Below the pieces are notes generated by a model, which was given only the letters and a program-made list of their open reading frames with translations, did no database searches and was not told the origin of the DNA. Made by a program: the position numbers and the translations under genes. DNA of 64,000 nt from Schistocerca nitens (lineage: Eukaryota; Arthropoda; Insecta; Orthoptera; Acrididae), in assembly GCF_023898315.1 (NCBI RefSeq), contig NC_064614.1, forward strand, positions 376,091,348 through 376,155,347. The letters are read 5' to 3'. Numbering within the stretch: the stretch's first letter is position 1; each line of letters opens with the position of its first letter. Of this stretch, positions 34,990 to 46,399 are shown piece by piece.

Positions 34990-35373
34990 AGTGCCTAACT
35001 TTTGCAGTTACATTTAACAGTAGACCTACGGATGGAGTAATATGCAACCCTAACCAGGACCGTTATATTGGGATTCATCAGTCATTTGTAGCCGATCCCG
35101 TTTACGTTAAGACGCTGACAGAGCCATTTACTGGTAAAATTTACGTTAAATTTCTTTTTTTGCAGTGACGTTTACCCCTGCGTCAATAATATTCTGTTCA
35201 AATTTGACGTCGTTCTGAGATGTTTTTCTATTTCCACAGCGTCCTGAAACCGATACTTCAAGCACCAGCACCCTGTAACTGCGGACGTAGGGTGCAAATA
35301 CTAGTCTGAGATGGAGAGGGTGGCACAAGAGAGGAAAGTTGTCAAAAAACTGATGACAAAATAAGTCCTGCTG
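34990..35373. other. no gene recognised
   Basis: Possibly the 5' leader of the adjacent LINE; nothing diagnostic. Confidence 0.3.
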
Positions 35374-35383
35374 CACTTCGTAA

Positions 35384-35586
35384 GCCGACCGGAGTGGCCG
35401 AGCGTTTCTATGCGCTACAGTCTGGAGCCGCGTGGCCGCTACGGTCGCAGGTTCGAATCCTGCCTCGGGCATGGATGTGTGTGATGTCCTTAGGTTAGTT
35501 AGGTTTAAGTAGTTCTAAGTTCTAGGGGACTGATGACCCCAGAAGTTAAGTCCCATAGTGCCCAGAGCCATTAGAACCACTTTTTT
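35384..35586 (+). mobile_element. tRNA-derived SINE, family 1
   Basis: A box TGGCCGAGCGT, B box GGTTCGAATCC and standard body. Target-site duplication CACTTCGTAA at 35374-35383 and 35587-35596. Confidence 0.95.
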
Positions 35587-35596
35587 CACTTCGTAA

Positions 35597-38286
35597 ACGC
35601 CGCAACAAATGCTGTCTCGCATAAATGTTTACTGTTATTTTGCCTCGAGAGAGAAGGTGCATATTGTCTCTTTACCTGTTCACTACGTTGAGAAGCAGGT
35701 AATTCTGTTACATACGTCGTTGTGATTCTTGGACTTTTCGCTACGTAATGAGGTGCCGACATCATCCAGCTGAAATTCTGAAAGCTGGGGAAATATATGA
35801 TTTTCACGAGTTGCTTTTTGTACCTTTGACATTTTCACCTCGCGTAAGATTTTCTGTAACTTTAAGGTAGATGCTGAAAATACCGCTTCTGTTGTAAAGC
35901 TTCTTTTATTTTGCAGTGCTTAGTAATCCTACTTCTCCAGCATAAAGGAGGGGAGCTCCCCCTTTATAAGAGAACGCGACAGTAGTCTCTGACATCGTTG
36001 AGTCAACCGTGGTCACCACAACATCAGAGCAGTGGGGTCGAGACATCTATATTATAGTAGAAATATAACGCGACCTAACAGCGCAGAAGATTTTACCTTC
36101 AATGATAATGACCACTGGCGCCTGTAGACTTACAGGTAAATCTGTTGACCATTTATTTTTCGGCGTGGAGGCTACGTTATTTTCAAAAGTCCTTCAAGGA
36201 AACAGCGACTGTTGCGATTTATTGGTAAAATTAGTACCGGAGTGTAGAAGAAACTTTTCCCGGACTTTCGGCTGCCTTCTTCAACGGAGCTCCAGTTAGG
36301 TTGCTGAACCTACGTGACTTACAAATAACATTCCAAGAAAGTGAACCAGACAAACCCGATTTCTGAGCTACACAAAAGACTAAGGCCAAAAGCCTCCACG
36401 TGTGCAGTTTCGTTAGTGAAAATGGGCCAGATCTATTACTGTGACATTAAGGGCTGTCTTTTGTTAATATTACGACGTTTAATATTAGATGTAGGCTCTT
36501 CACTTTGTTCCGATACAATGGAGACGGTATCTGACCCGATTGTACCTGCAGATTTAGAACGATTTCACGAAAAATTTTCAGTCTTCATCGGGTTCTTCAC
36601 TGATCTTAAACAACTTGGTAGATAAAAATTGTATGCTTGGTCATCTCTCGAACATGGCAGCTTTGACGTTCAGGGGCAAATGCTCTAATTTCGTCCAGGA
36701 GTACTATAAACGCTGGGTATGCAGGAGAGATTTATAAAGTTTGGGACCTTTTGTAGGGGTACTTGTGAGAGTAAAATTGTGAACATAATGATCTGAGTCC
36801 GAATAGCTCCCTTAGTACAGAATTCACCCCTAAAGAGTACAGTTTCCATCTTGAGTCGCAGTTTGGCACACAGTTCTAATTTTCCAGGTTGTTTCATGTT
36901 GAATGACTTTCAGTCCTAGTATACAAGCGTATCGCTCTGACGTTGTTAGAACAACATTGCGATTGCCATTAGTGTTACGACGGAAATATTACGATGATAT
37001 TGATAAATACATCTGAAGACTTTTTGGCAGCTGCAGGTACGATCATTTGGTGATCGACCAACGATAATGGTTTGCGTCCAAACGATGAAAAACATTTAAA
37101 CCACTATCTTGAATTTCACTGAGGCTGTAACTCAATCAGGTGTCTATTATTTTCCAGAAACACACCAGACCTACTGACTTTATTCTGAGTGCCAGATTCT
37201 ATGTCATGAGTCGCAACTCAGTAACAACGCTTTACACTACTCTGTGGGTCAATGACGGCGTAAGTGATGTATTACATTAGTTTTTCTGATCAGTGACTTT
37301 TCGGATTCTATAAACTCCAGAAGTAAGATTCCGTAAGAGACGTCAGTAGAACACCTACAAAGTAAGTCATCTGCAGACGTTGCAAGAATGAGTAACAAGT
37401 GATTAATGCTTCTCGAGTTCGAAAGTTTGTGGACCAAGAGTGGAAACGTCTTGTGACTGAGGAAATCCCTACCAGTGGGGAAGATGTTACATTTCACAAT
37501 GAGTAAGGAATACTGAAAAGACGAAACAAAATGTACATCATGCTGCCTGATTACAGGTAATCTAAATAAATACTAATAAGTTACGAAATCAGTCATATGT
37601 AATAAATGCTAATGAGAATATCTTTTGAAGTAATGAAACAAAAAGCATGAACGTGATATTTTGGCAAACAAAAGAAATTGCCCTATCAGACGTATTCCTT
37701 AAAACTCTATATCAACTGAACGTAACAAACAAACACCATTAATATACATACTTTATTGGCAAAAGCCCATTATCTGCTTCTATATCTGATTTCTATTGGT
37801 CAGTTGTAACCAGTGTTTCGTGCACCAGTTTGTTGGGAGATATCTGTGTGTTCTAAAGATGAAAAAAGGAAAGTAAATTTTCATGAAAAAAGAGTGCAGC
37901 ATTTCCCTGCACAATACAGACGTCACTGATTCACCATGCCGCAATGACGAACGTTATATAATACTGGTAAACCTTTAAGATGGGTGTTTCACTACCACAT
38001 CCGTGTAATTTTAATGAATCACATTGCAAAACATCTCGCCAGAACTGGGATCACAATGAATGAGTGGGAAACTTAGAACAAAGGGATACATACACGCGTA
38101 GTGACATGATGAAACAGCAGTAATATCTCAAGTATCGCTACAAAAACAAGAAACAAAAAAAAATTATCTGTATATAGCTTCAGCATCACCTAAGTAAGAG
38201 ACTTATTCGCAGTATTAATCTGACAGTGCCGGTCTTCACAAAAGCAGCAATTACAAAATTACCTGCTGGCAATGAAACAAGGATTA
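35597..38286. other. no gene recognised
   Basis: The longest stretch (2.7 kb) without a recognisable element. ORFs are at most 94 codons and carry no familiar motif. Old unrecognisable repeats or true unique intergenic DNA are both possible. Confidence 0.4.
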
Positions 38287-38349
38287 CAGGGTGATTCAAA
38301 AAGAATACCACAACTTTAAAAATGTGTATTTAATGAAAGAAACATAATA

Positions 38350-39771
38350 CACTCTTGGAAATGGAAAAAAAAACACATTGACACCGGTGTGTCAGACCCA
38401 CCATACTTGCTCCGGACACTGCGAGAGGGCTGTACAAGCAATGATCACACGCACGGCACAGCGGACACACCAGGAACCGCGGTGTTGGCCGTCGAATGGC
38501 GCTAGCTGCGCAGCATTTGTGCACCGCCGCCGTCAGTGTCAGCCAGTTTGCCGTGGCATACGGAGCTCCATCGCAGTCTTTAACACTGGTAGCATGCCGC
38601 GACAGCGTGGATGTGAACCGTATGTGCAGTTGACGGACTTTGAGCGAGGGCGTATAGTGGGCATGCGGGAGGCCGGGTGGACGTACCGCCGAATTGCTCA
38701 ACACGTGGGGCGTGAGGTCTCCACAGTACATCGATGTTGTCGCCAGTGGTCGGCGGAAGGTGCACGTGCCCGTCGACCTGGGACCGGACCGCAGCGACGC
38801 ACGGATGCACGCCAAGACCGTAGGATCCTACGCAGTGCCGTAGGGGACCGCACCGCCACTTCCCAGCAAATTAGGGACACTGTTGCTCCTGGGGTATCGG
38901 CGAGGACCATTCGCAACCGTCTCCATGAAGCTGGGCTACGGTCCCGCACACCGTTAGGCCGTCTTCCGCTCACGCCCCAACATCGTGCAGCCCGCCTCCA
39001 GTGGTGTCGCGACAGGCGTGAATGGAGGGACGAATGGAGACGTGTCGTCTTCAGCGATGAGAGTCGCTTCTGCCTTGGTGCCAATGATGGTCGTATGCGT
39101 GTTTGGCGCCGTGCAGGTGAGCGCCACAATCAGGACTGCATACGACCGAGGCACACAGGGCCAACACCCGGCATCATGGTGTGGGGAGCGATCTCCTACA
39201 CTGGCCGTACACCATTGGTGATCGTCGAGGGGACACTGAATAGTGCACGGTACATCCAAACCGTCATCGAACCCATCGTTCTACCATTCCTAGACCGGCA
39301 AGGGAACTTGCTGTTCCAACAGGACAATGCACGTCCGCATGTATCCCGTGCCACCCAACGTGCTCTAGAAGGTGTAAGTCAACTACCCTGGCCAGCAAGA
39401 TCTCCGGATCTGTCCCCCATTGAGCATGTTTGGGACTGGATGAAGCGTCGTCTCACGCGGTCTGCACGTCCAGCACGAACGCTGGTCCAACTGAGGCGCC
39501 AGGTGGAAATGGCATGGCAAGCCGTTCCACAGGACTACATCCAGTATCTCTACGATCGTCTCCATGGGAGAATAGCAGCCTGCATTGCTGCGAAAGGTGG
39601 ATATACACTGTACTAGTGCCGACATTGTGCATGCTCTGTTGCCTGTGTCTATGTGCCTGTGGTTCTGTCAGTGTGATCATGTGATGTATCTGACCCCAGG
39701 AATGTGTCAATAAAGTTTCCCCTTCCTGGGACAATGAATTCACGGTGTTCTTATTTCAATTTCCAGGAGTG
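38350..39771 (+). mobile_element. complete Tc1-like transposon, copy 2
   Basis: It is 1,422 bp, the same length and ends as 7807-9228, with TA flanks at 38348-38349 and 39772-39773. About a dozen substitutions separate the copies, among them ggaacc versus gaaacc-type changes in the leader and four amino-acid changes. It lies inside an older mariner-like element. Confidence 0.96.
38594..39616 (+). CDS. Tc1-like transposase, intact
   Basis: 340 residues, uninterrupted, with the same domain plan as copy 1: helix-turn-helix regions at about 11-55 and 73-120, and catalytic D155, D244 and E277 with 32 residues between the last two. Relative to copy 1 it carries Cys7, Ile21, Leu161 and Tyr318. None of these is a catalytic residue. 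I placed the start at ATG 38594, where the conserved N-terminus begins. An in-frame ATG at 38378 lies in the leader just inside the terminal repeat. Confidence 0.93.
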   Translation: MPRQRGCEPYVQLTDFERGRIVGMREAGWTYRRIAQHVGREVSTVHRCCRQWSAEGARARRPGTGPQRRTDARQDRRILRSAVGDRTATSQQIRDTVAPGVSARTIRNRLHEAGLRSRTPLGRLPLTPQHRAARLQWCRDRREWRDEWRRVVFSDESRFCLGANDGRMRVWRRAGERHNQDCIRPRHTGPTPGIMVWGAISYTGRTPLVIVEGTLNSARYIQTVIEPIVLPFLDRQGNLLFQQDNARPHVSRATQRALEGVSQLPWPARSPDLSPIEHVWDWMKRRLTRSARPARTLVQLRRQVEMAWQAVPQDYIQYLYDRLHGRIAACIAAKGGYTLY

Positions 39772-39838
39772 TATAACCTTCTGTTATACATCATTACAAA
39801 GAGTATTTAAAAAGGTTTTTTTTCACTCGAAAACAAGT

Positions 39839-40280
39839 TCAGAGATGTTCAATATGGCCCCCTCCAGACAGTCGAGCAATATCAACCCGATACTCCAACT
39901 CGTTCCACACTCTCTGTAGCATATCAGGCGTAACAGTTTGGATAGCTGCTGTTATTTCTCGTTTCAAATCATCAATGGTGGCTGGGAGAGGTGGCCGAAA
40001 CACCATATCCTTAACATACTCCCATAAGAAAAAATCGCAGGGGGGTAAGATCAGGGCTTCTTGGAGGCCAGTGATGAAGTGCTCTGTCACGGGCTGCCTG
40101 GCGGCTTTTCCCTTTGCACAAACACCCATTCTCTGTAAACTGTTTATACCAACTTTTAATACACCACCTATCAGGAGGTTTAACACCATACTTCGTTCGA
40201 AATGCACGCTGAACTACTGTCGTCGATTCACTTCTGCCGTACTCAATAACACAAAAAGCTTTCTGTTGAGCGGTCGCCAT
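39839..40280 (-). pseudogene. mariner-like transposase, centre deleted and frameshifted
   Basis: The N-terminus (40011-40280) reads TAQQKAFCV and VVQRAFRTKYGVKPPDR. This is the DUF4817-type helix-turn-helix start of this arthropod family. It runs almost directly into the C-terminal WPPRSPDLTPLRFFLMG block. In another frame (39839-40207) follow FFLWEYVKDMVFRPPLP and VTPDMLQRVWNELEYR...HIEHL. The region with the first two catalytic Asp residues is absent. Confidence 0.88.
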
Positions 40281-40433
40281 CTCAGCATCAACTGACGCTG
40301 ACGCCTAGTCAACAGCGCCTCAAGCGAACAAATGTACAACTAAATGAAACTTTATAGCTCCCTTAATTCGCCGACCGATAGTGCAGAGTTTTAAATTCCT
40401 AAAGTTGTGGTACTCTTTTTGAATCACCCTGTA

Positions 40434-41420
40434 TATTGACAGAGTGGCAGAACTTTTAGAACTCATTTTAAAGAGCTTATGGATACACAAGCCGGAAAAA
40501 TCCAATTTGTCAGCAGTTGCAAAATATATTGAAGGCTTAGACTACCGCTTGAAAACTTAGCAAGACTGCAAAAAATAGGAAAAATTGAGTGAAAGGATAT
40601 CATGGAAGAAATGTAGATATTCGCCCAAAATAAAAAATGTATAGGGAATATTCGTGGTGAGATACCTGTATTTAGAAGCTCAGAACAATCTGACAACGTC
40701 AAGCCAATTTTTATGCAAGAGATTTAAGACATACCAGTGCGGACAAATTACTGTTCAACTGTCAGTAACGCCAATGTCGGTGTGAAAGAGATATCAGTTG
40801 ATATATAAAGCAAGACAGACAAATTATTACAAGAGTGTAAAATATACTTCTAAATAAAATGTGTTACACAGTGAAATACATCGGAGCCCATGCCAATGGG
40901 ACAGAAGAGTGTTACATGAAGGTAAAACAAGTGTAACCAGAAGGAAATAATATGCGAATGAAGCTATACAGCGCCGAAATCGTAAGTAAACAAGTTACAT
41001 GCGGAAAGTGTCAAATACTATTTGCATGTGTCCCACAAAGGCTGCGTTCACCAGCTGAACATACAGCGAGAGATCTTTCTGAGTCCACAACAGAAACGGG
41101 GGCAGCAGCAGCAGAAGCTGTTACCACTGGTTTTCGTCTACAGGCCACCTCCCTCCCTTTCCCTCCTTTCCATCACACAAAAGCCACTCCATGAGCATAC
41201 TTTAAATTAGTGAAGACATTTTATCATTTTATAACCTATATACATATGTACATACGCATGAAGACAAACAGAAAATGGTCGAAACACGTAGCATTATGTT
41301 AACTTCAACATTAAGTAAATGTAACTGTAACTAATAGTACTTTAACACAAATTTCGGATAGAATTTATCGTTGAAGTCCGAGAGAGTAATTGATAAGTAA
41401 ACTAAATACAGACAACTGAC
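40434..41420. other. no gene recognised
   Basis: AT-rich, unassigned. Confidence 0.4.
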
Positions 41421-41424
41421 ACAA

Positions 41425-42085
41425 AGAAAGAGATGAAGTACAGGATTGGCCAAATAAAAGTGGCCCAGACATTTTGAAACCATTTGCGGCAGCATTAAGA
41501 GAGGAGGAAAATACCTACAGTTACGTCCAACACATTGGAGCAACTGTCCATACACAATCTTTATGCCTGACAGCATTATTAGCAGAGGTAAGGCTGGTTT
41601 CGGTCCTAGCTGGCCAGCCGGGTCATCTGGTCTGTCAGCGTGCGATTACTTTGTCTGGCGAACCGTCAAGTATAAGGTGTGGCGCAACGACCCTCATAGT
41701 CTTCAAGGACTGCAGCAGAAAATTTCGGATGAGACTGCAGCAATTCCAACAGTCTAACTTCGATCCGTCGTCAGCAACTTGCTGTCCAAGCCCGCATCTC
41801 GTGGTCGTGCGGTAGCGTTCTCGCTTCCCACGCCCGGGTTCCCGGGTTCGATTCCCGGCGGGGTCAGGGATTTTCTCTGCCTCGTGATGGCTGGGTGTTG
41901 TGTGCTGTCCTTAGGTTAGTTAGGTTTAAGTAGTTCTAAGTTCTAGGGGACTTATGACCACAGCAGTTGAGTCCCATAGTGCTCAGAGCCATTTGAACCA
42001 TTTTGCTGTCCAAGGCCCAGAAGTGCAGAGATATGAATGGTGGTCACTTTCAACATCTGTTATAGTGAGGCTGGTATCGTATTTT
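41425..42085 (+). pseudogene. mariner-like transposase C-terminal remnant, interrupted by a SINE
   Basis: A broken plus-strand frame reads IGATVHTQSL (family GATAHTARxS), PSWPAGSSGLSACDYFVW (family WPPRSPDLTACDYFLW) and LQQKISDETAAIP. After the SINE it continues as LLSKAQKCRDMNGGHFQHLL. Joining across the insertion gives one C-terminus, which shows that the SINE arrived later. The element start near 41436 (ggccaaataaaagtggcc) may be a terminal repeat. Confidence 0.75.
41791..42002 (+). mobile_element. composite SINE: tRNA-Gly-like head on the family 1 body
   Basis: The head (41797-41866) resembles tRNA-Gly with anticodon CCC (GTTCTCGCTTCCCACGCCCG, B box GGTTCGATTCC), unlike the head of family 1. 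From the gtccttaggttagttaggtt block onward, body and tail match family 1. Target-site duplication TTGCTGTCCAAG at 41779-41790 and 42003-42014. It is a retroposed SINE, not a functional tRNA gene. Confidence 0.93.
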
Positions 42086-42089
42086 CTTT

Positions 42090-43230
42090 CCTCTACTGTA
42101 TTTCTTTGCACCATGAAACTGTTCTCCAGACCGTTTCGATTTGCATCAACGTGTATCTGAAACATGGGATATGATATGTGGTCTATACACAGTGCACTAC
42201 AGTGTAAATCAATAGCACTATAGTGGTCTGTGATATGATACCGTTACCACGACCTACTAGCGCAACATACTGATGTGTGTGGAACTGACGATTCGTAGAT
42301 TTAGTGATTTAAATTCCCGAGATAAAATAAACGAGTAAAAGATAATTGCTGATAACATTTGAAGTATAAAATGAATCTTTCGCTACTCGCGTGAGCTGTT
42401 GTGACATTATCTGCAGTTTAAAATAGTGAGTCGGACCAGGATACAAACTCGGACTTTTACCATTCGCCGGTAATGCGGCTTAAGCACGCCTCACTTCCTG
42501 TCTTCTCGGCAGCTACGTAACTGGGGTCGTAGCATAGTACGTAGTTTCAGTCTCCTGTAATTTTCATGGTGAATTATTTCTTACCGGTCTGCCAAACCTC
42601 ACTGCTCCCATTGAAAGGAAAAAGGCGCTGGCCGCAAAGTGGGAGCATCCGTTTTGTGGCACGTTTCTTCTTGGCAGGCAAGTTACACAGTCCAGCTGTT
42701 GCGAGTAGCTGCCTACGCGCCAGGCGCTTAGGTCGCCGGCTGTCCGGACAGTGCGCGCTGCTCTGGACACCGGTTTAATTGCTTTGGCTGGCGAGCTAAT
42801 GTACTACCACTTGCGTGTGACGGCCTCCACAATGGATGTCGACCAGCTGCCTGTCCAGGCGGTTTTATTACGTGACATTTGTCACTCCATCTGGGTTAAA
42901 TTCCCAGGCTCTTCTTCTTCGTTCGCGCTAACCATTACGGTACAGGATATTATTGATAAACGGTACGTGGTGTTTTGTTGTCATAGCGAAACGTAACAGA
43001 TCTTATATTTATTTCAACGTCCCTCTGTTTATATGCATACCTTTCACAAAATTCCCTTTCTTTCATGTGTGATTTTTTACCACATTAACTCTAAAGCTTT
43101 GAAGATATAATGCAACGTATTTCACATTAAGCTTCTAGTTGACATCGGACATAAATACATTCGCTCACTGTTACTTTTCTTTATGATGTCTATTCTACTG
43201 TTCTGCAGTATTCATACGTAAACTTAACAA
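42090..43230. other. no gene recognised
   Basis: A possible decayed tRNA-like repeat at about 42430-42500 (ACAAACTCGGAC) and a GC-richer patch at 42600-42780. Neither can be assigned. Confidence 0.35.
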
Positions 43231-43457
43231 TATGTTATAGGCACTGAAAGCTGGCTAAAGCAGAAGTAGGTTCAGCTGAAATTTTTGCGAAGAACCTAGT
43301 CGTGTTCCGAAAGGATAGGCTAAACACAGTTGGCTGTGGCGTGTTTGTGACTCTTAGAGCTAGTTTATCAAGTCGCGAAGTTGAAGTAGATTGTTACTGT
43401 GTGCTATTAAGGGCAGAGGTCATTCTTGGCAAGCGGAAGCAAAATAATAATTTGCTC

Positions 43458-43695
43458 AGAAACTTCCTGGCAGATTAAAACTGTGGGCCCGAACGAGACT
43501 CGAACTCGGGACCTTTGCCTTTCGCGGGCAAGTGCTCTACCATCTGAGTCGTGCTTCGGTATCTCAGATGGTAGAGCACTTGCCCGCGAAAGGCAAAGGT
43601 CCCGAGTTCGAGTCTCGGTGGGGCACACAGTTTTAATCTGCCAGGAAGTTTCATATCAGCGCACACTCCGCTGCAGAGTGAAAATCTCATTCTGG
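43458..43695. mobile_element. head-to-head tRNA palindrome with target-site duplication
   Basis: Two inverted arms of about 90 bp (gaaacttcctggcagatt... and its inverse ending aatctgccaggaagtttc) enclose a short centre near 43555. Each arm holds a tRNA-like unit with TGGTAGAGCACTTGCCCGCG and B box AGTTCGAGTCT. The right side extends a further 45 bp (cactccgctgcagagtg). Flanks AATAATTTGCTC (43446-43457) and AATAATTTACTC (43696-43707) are a 12-bp duplication with one mismatch, so the unit was inserted into the LINE. Confidence 0.88.
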
Positions 43696-43799
43696 AATAA
43701 TTTACTCCTTTTATCAACCTCGCAATTCGTATGATACAGTTGCTGAAAGGTTGAAAGAAAACTGATTTCTAACACGTACCCGACTTATATAATTATAGT

Positions 43800-45850
43800 T
43801 GGTGGTGACTTTAATCAACCCTCGATATGTTGGAGAAAATACATGTTTAAATCTGCTTAACGCAATCTCTGAAGAGTGTTTCGAGCATTTGTTCATAAGC
43901 CCACGCGAATAGTAAACGGTTGTGAAAACACACTTGATCTCTTAGCAACAAATAATCCTAAGCTAATAACGAGCATCAAAACGGATACATCGATTAGTGA
44001 ACACAGGGTTGTGGTAACGAAATTGAATATTTTAATCCCCAAATCCTCCAAAAATAAACGAAAAATATATCTTTACAAAAAAGCAGATAAAAATTCACTT
44101 GACGCCTTCCTAAGAGACAATCTTCACTCCTTCCGAATTAACAATGTAAATGTAGACCAGATGTGGCTTGAAATCAAAGAAATAGTATTGGCAGCAATTG
44201 AGAGATTTACACCAAATAAATTAACAAAAGACGGAGCTGATCCTCCTTGGTACACAAAACGGGTCGGAACACTGCTGCAGAAACAACTAAAACAAGACGC
44301 CAAATTTAAATGGACATAAAATCTCCAAGATTATCTATCCTTTAACGTAGCTGGAAATTTAGCGCGGACTTCAATGCGAGAGTCTTATAACAGCTACCAT
44401 AACGAATTTTTTCCGGAGGCTGTCAGAAAATCCAAAGAGATTTTGGTCGTATATGAACTATGGCAGCGGTAAGACGCAATCAATGCCTTTTCTGCGCGAT
44501 AGCAATAGAAATACTATCGAAGACAACGCTGCCAAAGCAGAGCTACTAAACACAGCCTTTCGAAATGCCTTCACCAGAGAAGACGAACTAAAGTTTCCAG
44601 AACTCGAATCAAGAACAGCGGCCAACATAAGTAACGCACAAGAAGATATCCTCGCAATAGGGAAGCAATTTAAATCACGTAACAAAACTTTTTCTTTCGG
44701 TCCAGAATGTATACCAGTAATGGTCCTTTCAGAGTATGGTGATACAATAGCTCTATACTTAACAATCATATAGAATCGTGCGCTTGACGAAAGATCTCTA
44801 CCCAAACACTGGAAAGTTACACAGGTCACACCAATATTTAAGAAAGATAGTAAGAGTAAGCCACTGAATTACAGGTCCATATTATTAACGTCGATATGCA
44901 GCACAATTTTGGAACATATATTGGGTTTGAACATTATGAATTACCTCGAAGAAAACGGTCTGTTAACAGAAGGTCAACAAGGATTTAGAAAATATCGTTC
45001 TTGTGAAACACAACGAGCTCTTTACTCACACGAAGTGTTGAGTACTGCTGACAAGGGATTTCTAATTGATTCCTTATTTCTAGGTTTCCAGAAGGCTTTC
45101 GACACTACCCCACAAGCGTCTTGTAGTGCAATTGCTTGCCTATGGAATATTGTCTCAGTTATGTGGCTGCATTCGTGATTTCCTGTCAGATAGGTCACAG
45201 TTCGTAGTAAGTGACAAAAGTCGTTGAGTAAAACAGAAGTGAATTCTGGCATTGACCAAGGTAGCGTTATAGGCCCTTTGAGGTTCCTTACCTATATAAA
45301 CGATTTAGTAGACAATCTGGGCAGCCGTCTTAGGTTGTTTGCAGATGATGCTATAATTTATTGACTAGTAAATTCATCAGAAGATCAAAACAAATTGCAA
45401 AAGGATATAGAAAAGATGTCTGTATGGTGCAAAAATTGGCAATTGACACTAAATAATGAAAGGTGTGAGGTCATCCACATGAGTGCTAATAAGGAATCCG
45501 TTAAACTTCTGTTACACGATAAGTCAGTCAAATCTAAAGGCCGTAAATTAAACTAAATACGAACAACTTGTATTGCAAGGAACGCTTAGAAAATGTGTTG
45601 GGGAAGCCTAACCAAAGACTGCGTTTTATTGGCAGGACACTTCGAAAATGTGACAGATCTACTAAAGAGACTGCCTACACTATACTTGTCCGTCCTGTTT
45701 TAGAATACTGCTGTGCGGTTTGGGATCCTTACCTGATAGGAGTGACGGAGTATATCGAGAAACTTCAAAGAAGTGCAGCATGTTTTGTACTGTCAAGAAA
45801 TAGGGGAGAGAGTGTCACTGAAACGACACAGAATTTTGGGTGGACTTGAT
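43800..45850 (+). pseudogene. LINE ORF2 remnant
   Basis: Pieces in order: 43876-44319 (CENTLDLLATNNP, then ISEHRVVV, the endonuclease SDH block); 44453-44773 (KSRNKTFSFGPECIP); about 44820-45170 (VTPIFKKDSKSKPLNYRSI, then GFRKYRSCETQ, GFQKAFDT); about 45250-45360 (GSVIGPLRFLTYINDL, LFADDAIIY, the catalytic site still present); 45568-45849 (C-terminal AYTILVRPVLEYCCAVWDP). A stop directly follows the FADD block and several frame changes separate the parts. Inactive. Confidence 0.82.
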
Positions 45851-46135
45851 TGAAACAACAGCGCTTTCCGTTGCGGTGGAATCTTCTCTCGAAATTTAGA
45901 TCACTGACTTTCTCCTCCGAATGAGAAAATGTTTCTTTTACGCCGACCTACATAGAGAAAAACGATCATCGTAATAAATCAGAGCTTGCACGAAAAGATA
46001 TAGGTGTTCATTTTTTTCCGCACGGTGACGAGATTGGAATTATACAGAATTATTGTGAAGGTGGTTCGATGAACGCTCTGCCAAGCACTTAAATGTGCAT
46101 TGCATAGTATCCATGTATATGTGTTTGGATGTAGA

Positions 46136-46399
46136 TGTGTTGCTGTTGATGGCAAGCATAGCCCGTTGTTCTTTGGTAAGATTTTATGCTATGCCCTGTC
46201 TATTCACAGTCACAGTCTATTTTCAAATGTAAGAACTTCGTATATTAGTGCAGGTCAAATTTCAGTCAAACACTTTCTCTGACGACGATGGAACATAATC
46301 TGAATACTTCATTTGCTACATATATGTACAAGGAGAATGTCTAAAAAGTATTTCTTACATTGTTATTTTAATTGTTTTATGTATGAGTTTGCTATGTGC
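46136..46399. other. no gene recognised
   Basis: Short spacer between two LINEs. Confidence 0.4.

Larger units (their letters stand above)
38287..40431 (-). mobile_element. mariner-like element, split by a Tc1-like insertion
   Basis: Terminal repeats CAGGGTGATTCAAAAAGAAT (left) and its inverse at the right (…TTTTTGAATCACCCTG) are flanked by TA at 38285-38286 and 40432-40433. A 1,422-bp Tc1-like transposon occupies 38350-39771. The original element is therefore only about 0.7 kb, with a transposase that has lost its centre. It is non-autonomous and older than its guest. Confidence 0.93.
43235..46135 (+). mobile_element. APE-type non-LTR retrotransposon, degenerate
   Basis: Plus-strand LINE remnant. 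Endonuclease traces begin with GTESWLKQ (about 43240) and VGGDFNQPSICW (about 43800). Reverse transcriptase traces and a C-terminal tail follow. The 3' end probably lies in the ggatgtagatgtgt stretch near 46135. A tRNA palindrome is inserted at 43458-43695. Confidence 0.8.

Noticed and set aside
38330..39743. Several long minus-strand ORFs across the Tc1-like copies (143-162 codons)
   Set aside because: They are shadows of the transposase frame; identical ones occur in both copies because the DNA is duplicated.
41797..41866. tRNA-Gly(CCC) gene
   Set aside because: It is fused to the SINE body and flanked by a target-site duplication, so it is a retroposed head and not a tRNA gene.
43557..43626. 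tRNA gene within the 43.5-kb palindrome
   Set aside because: It has an altered A box, occurs as an inverted dimer and lies in an inserted repeat; a functional tRNA is unlikely.
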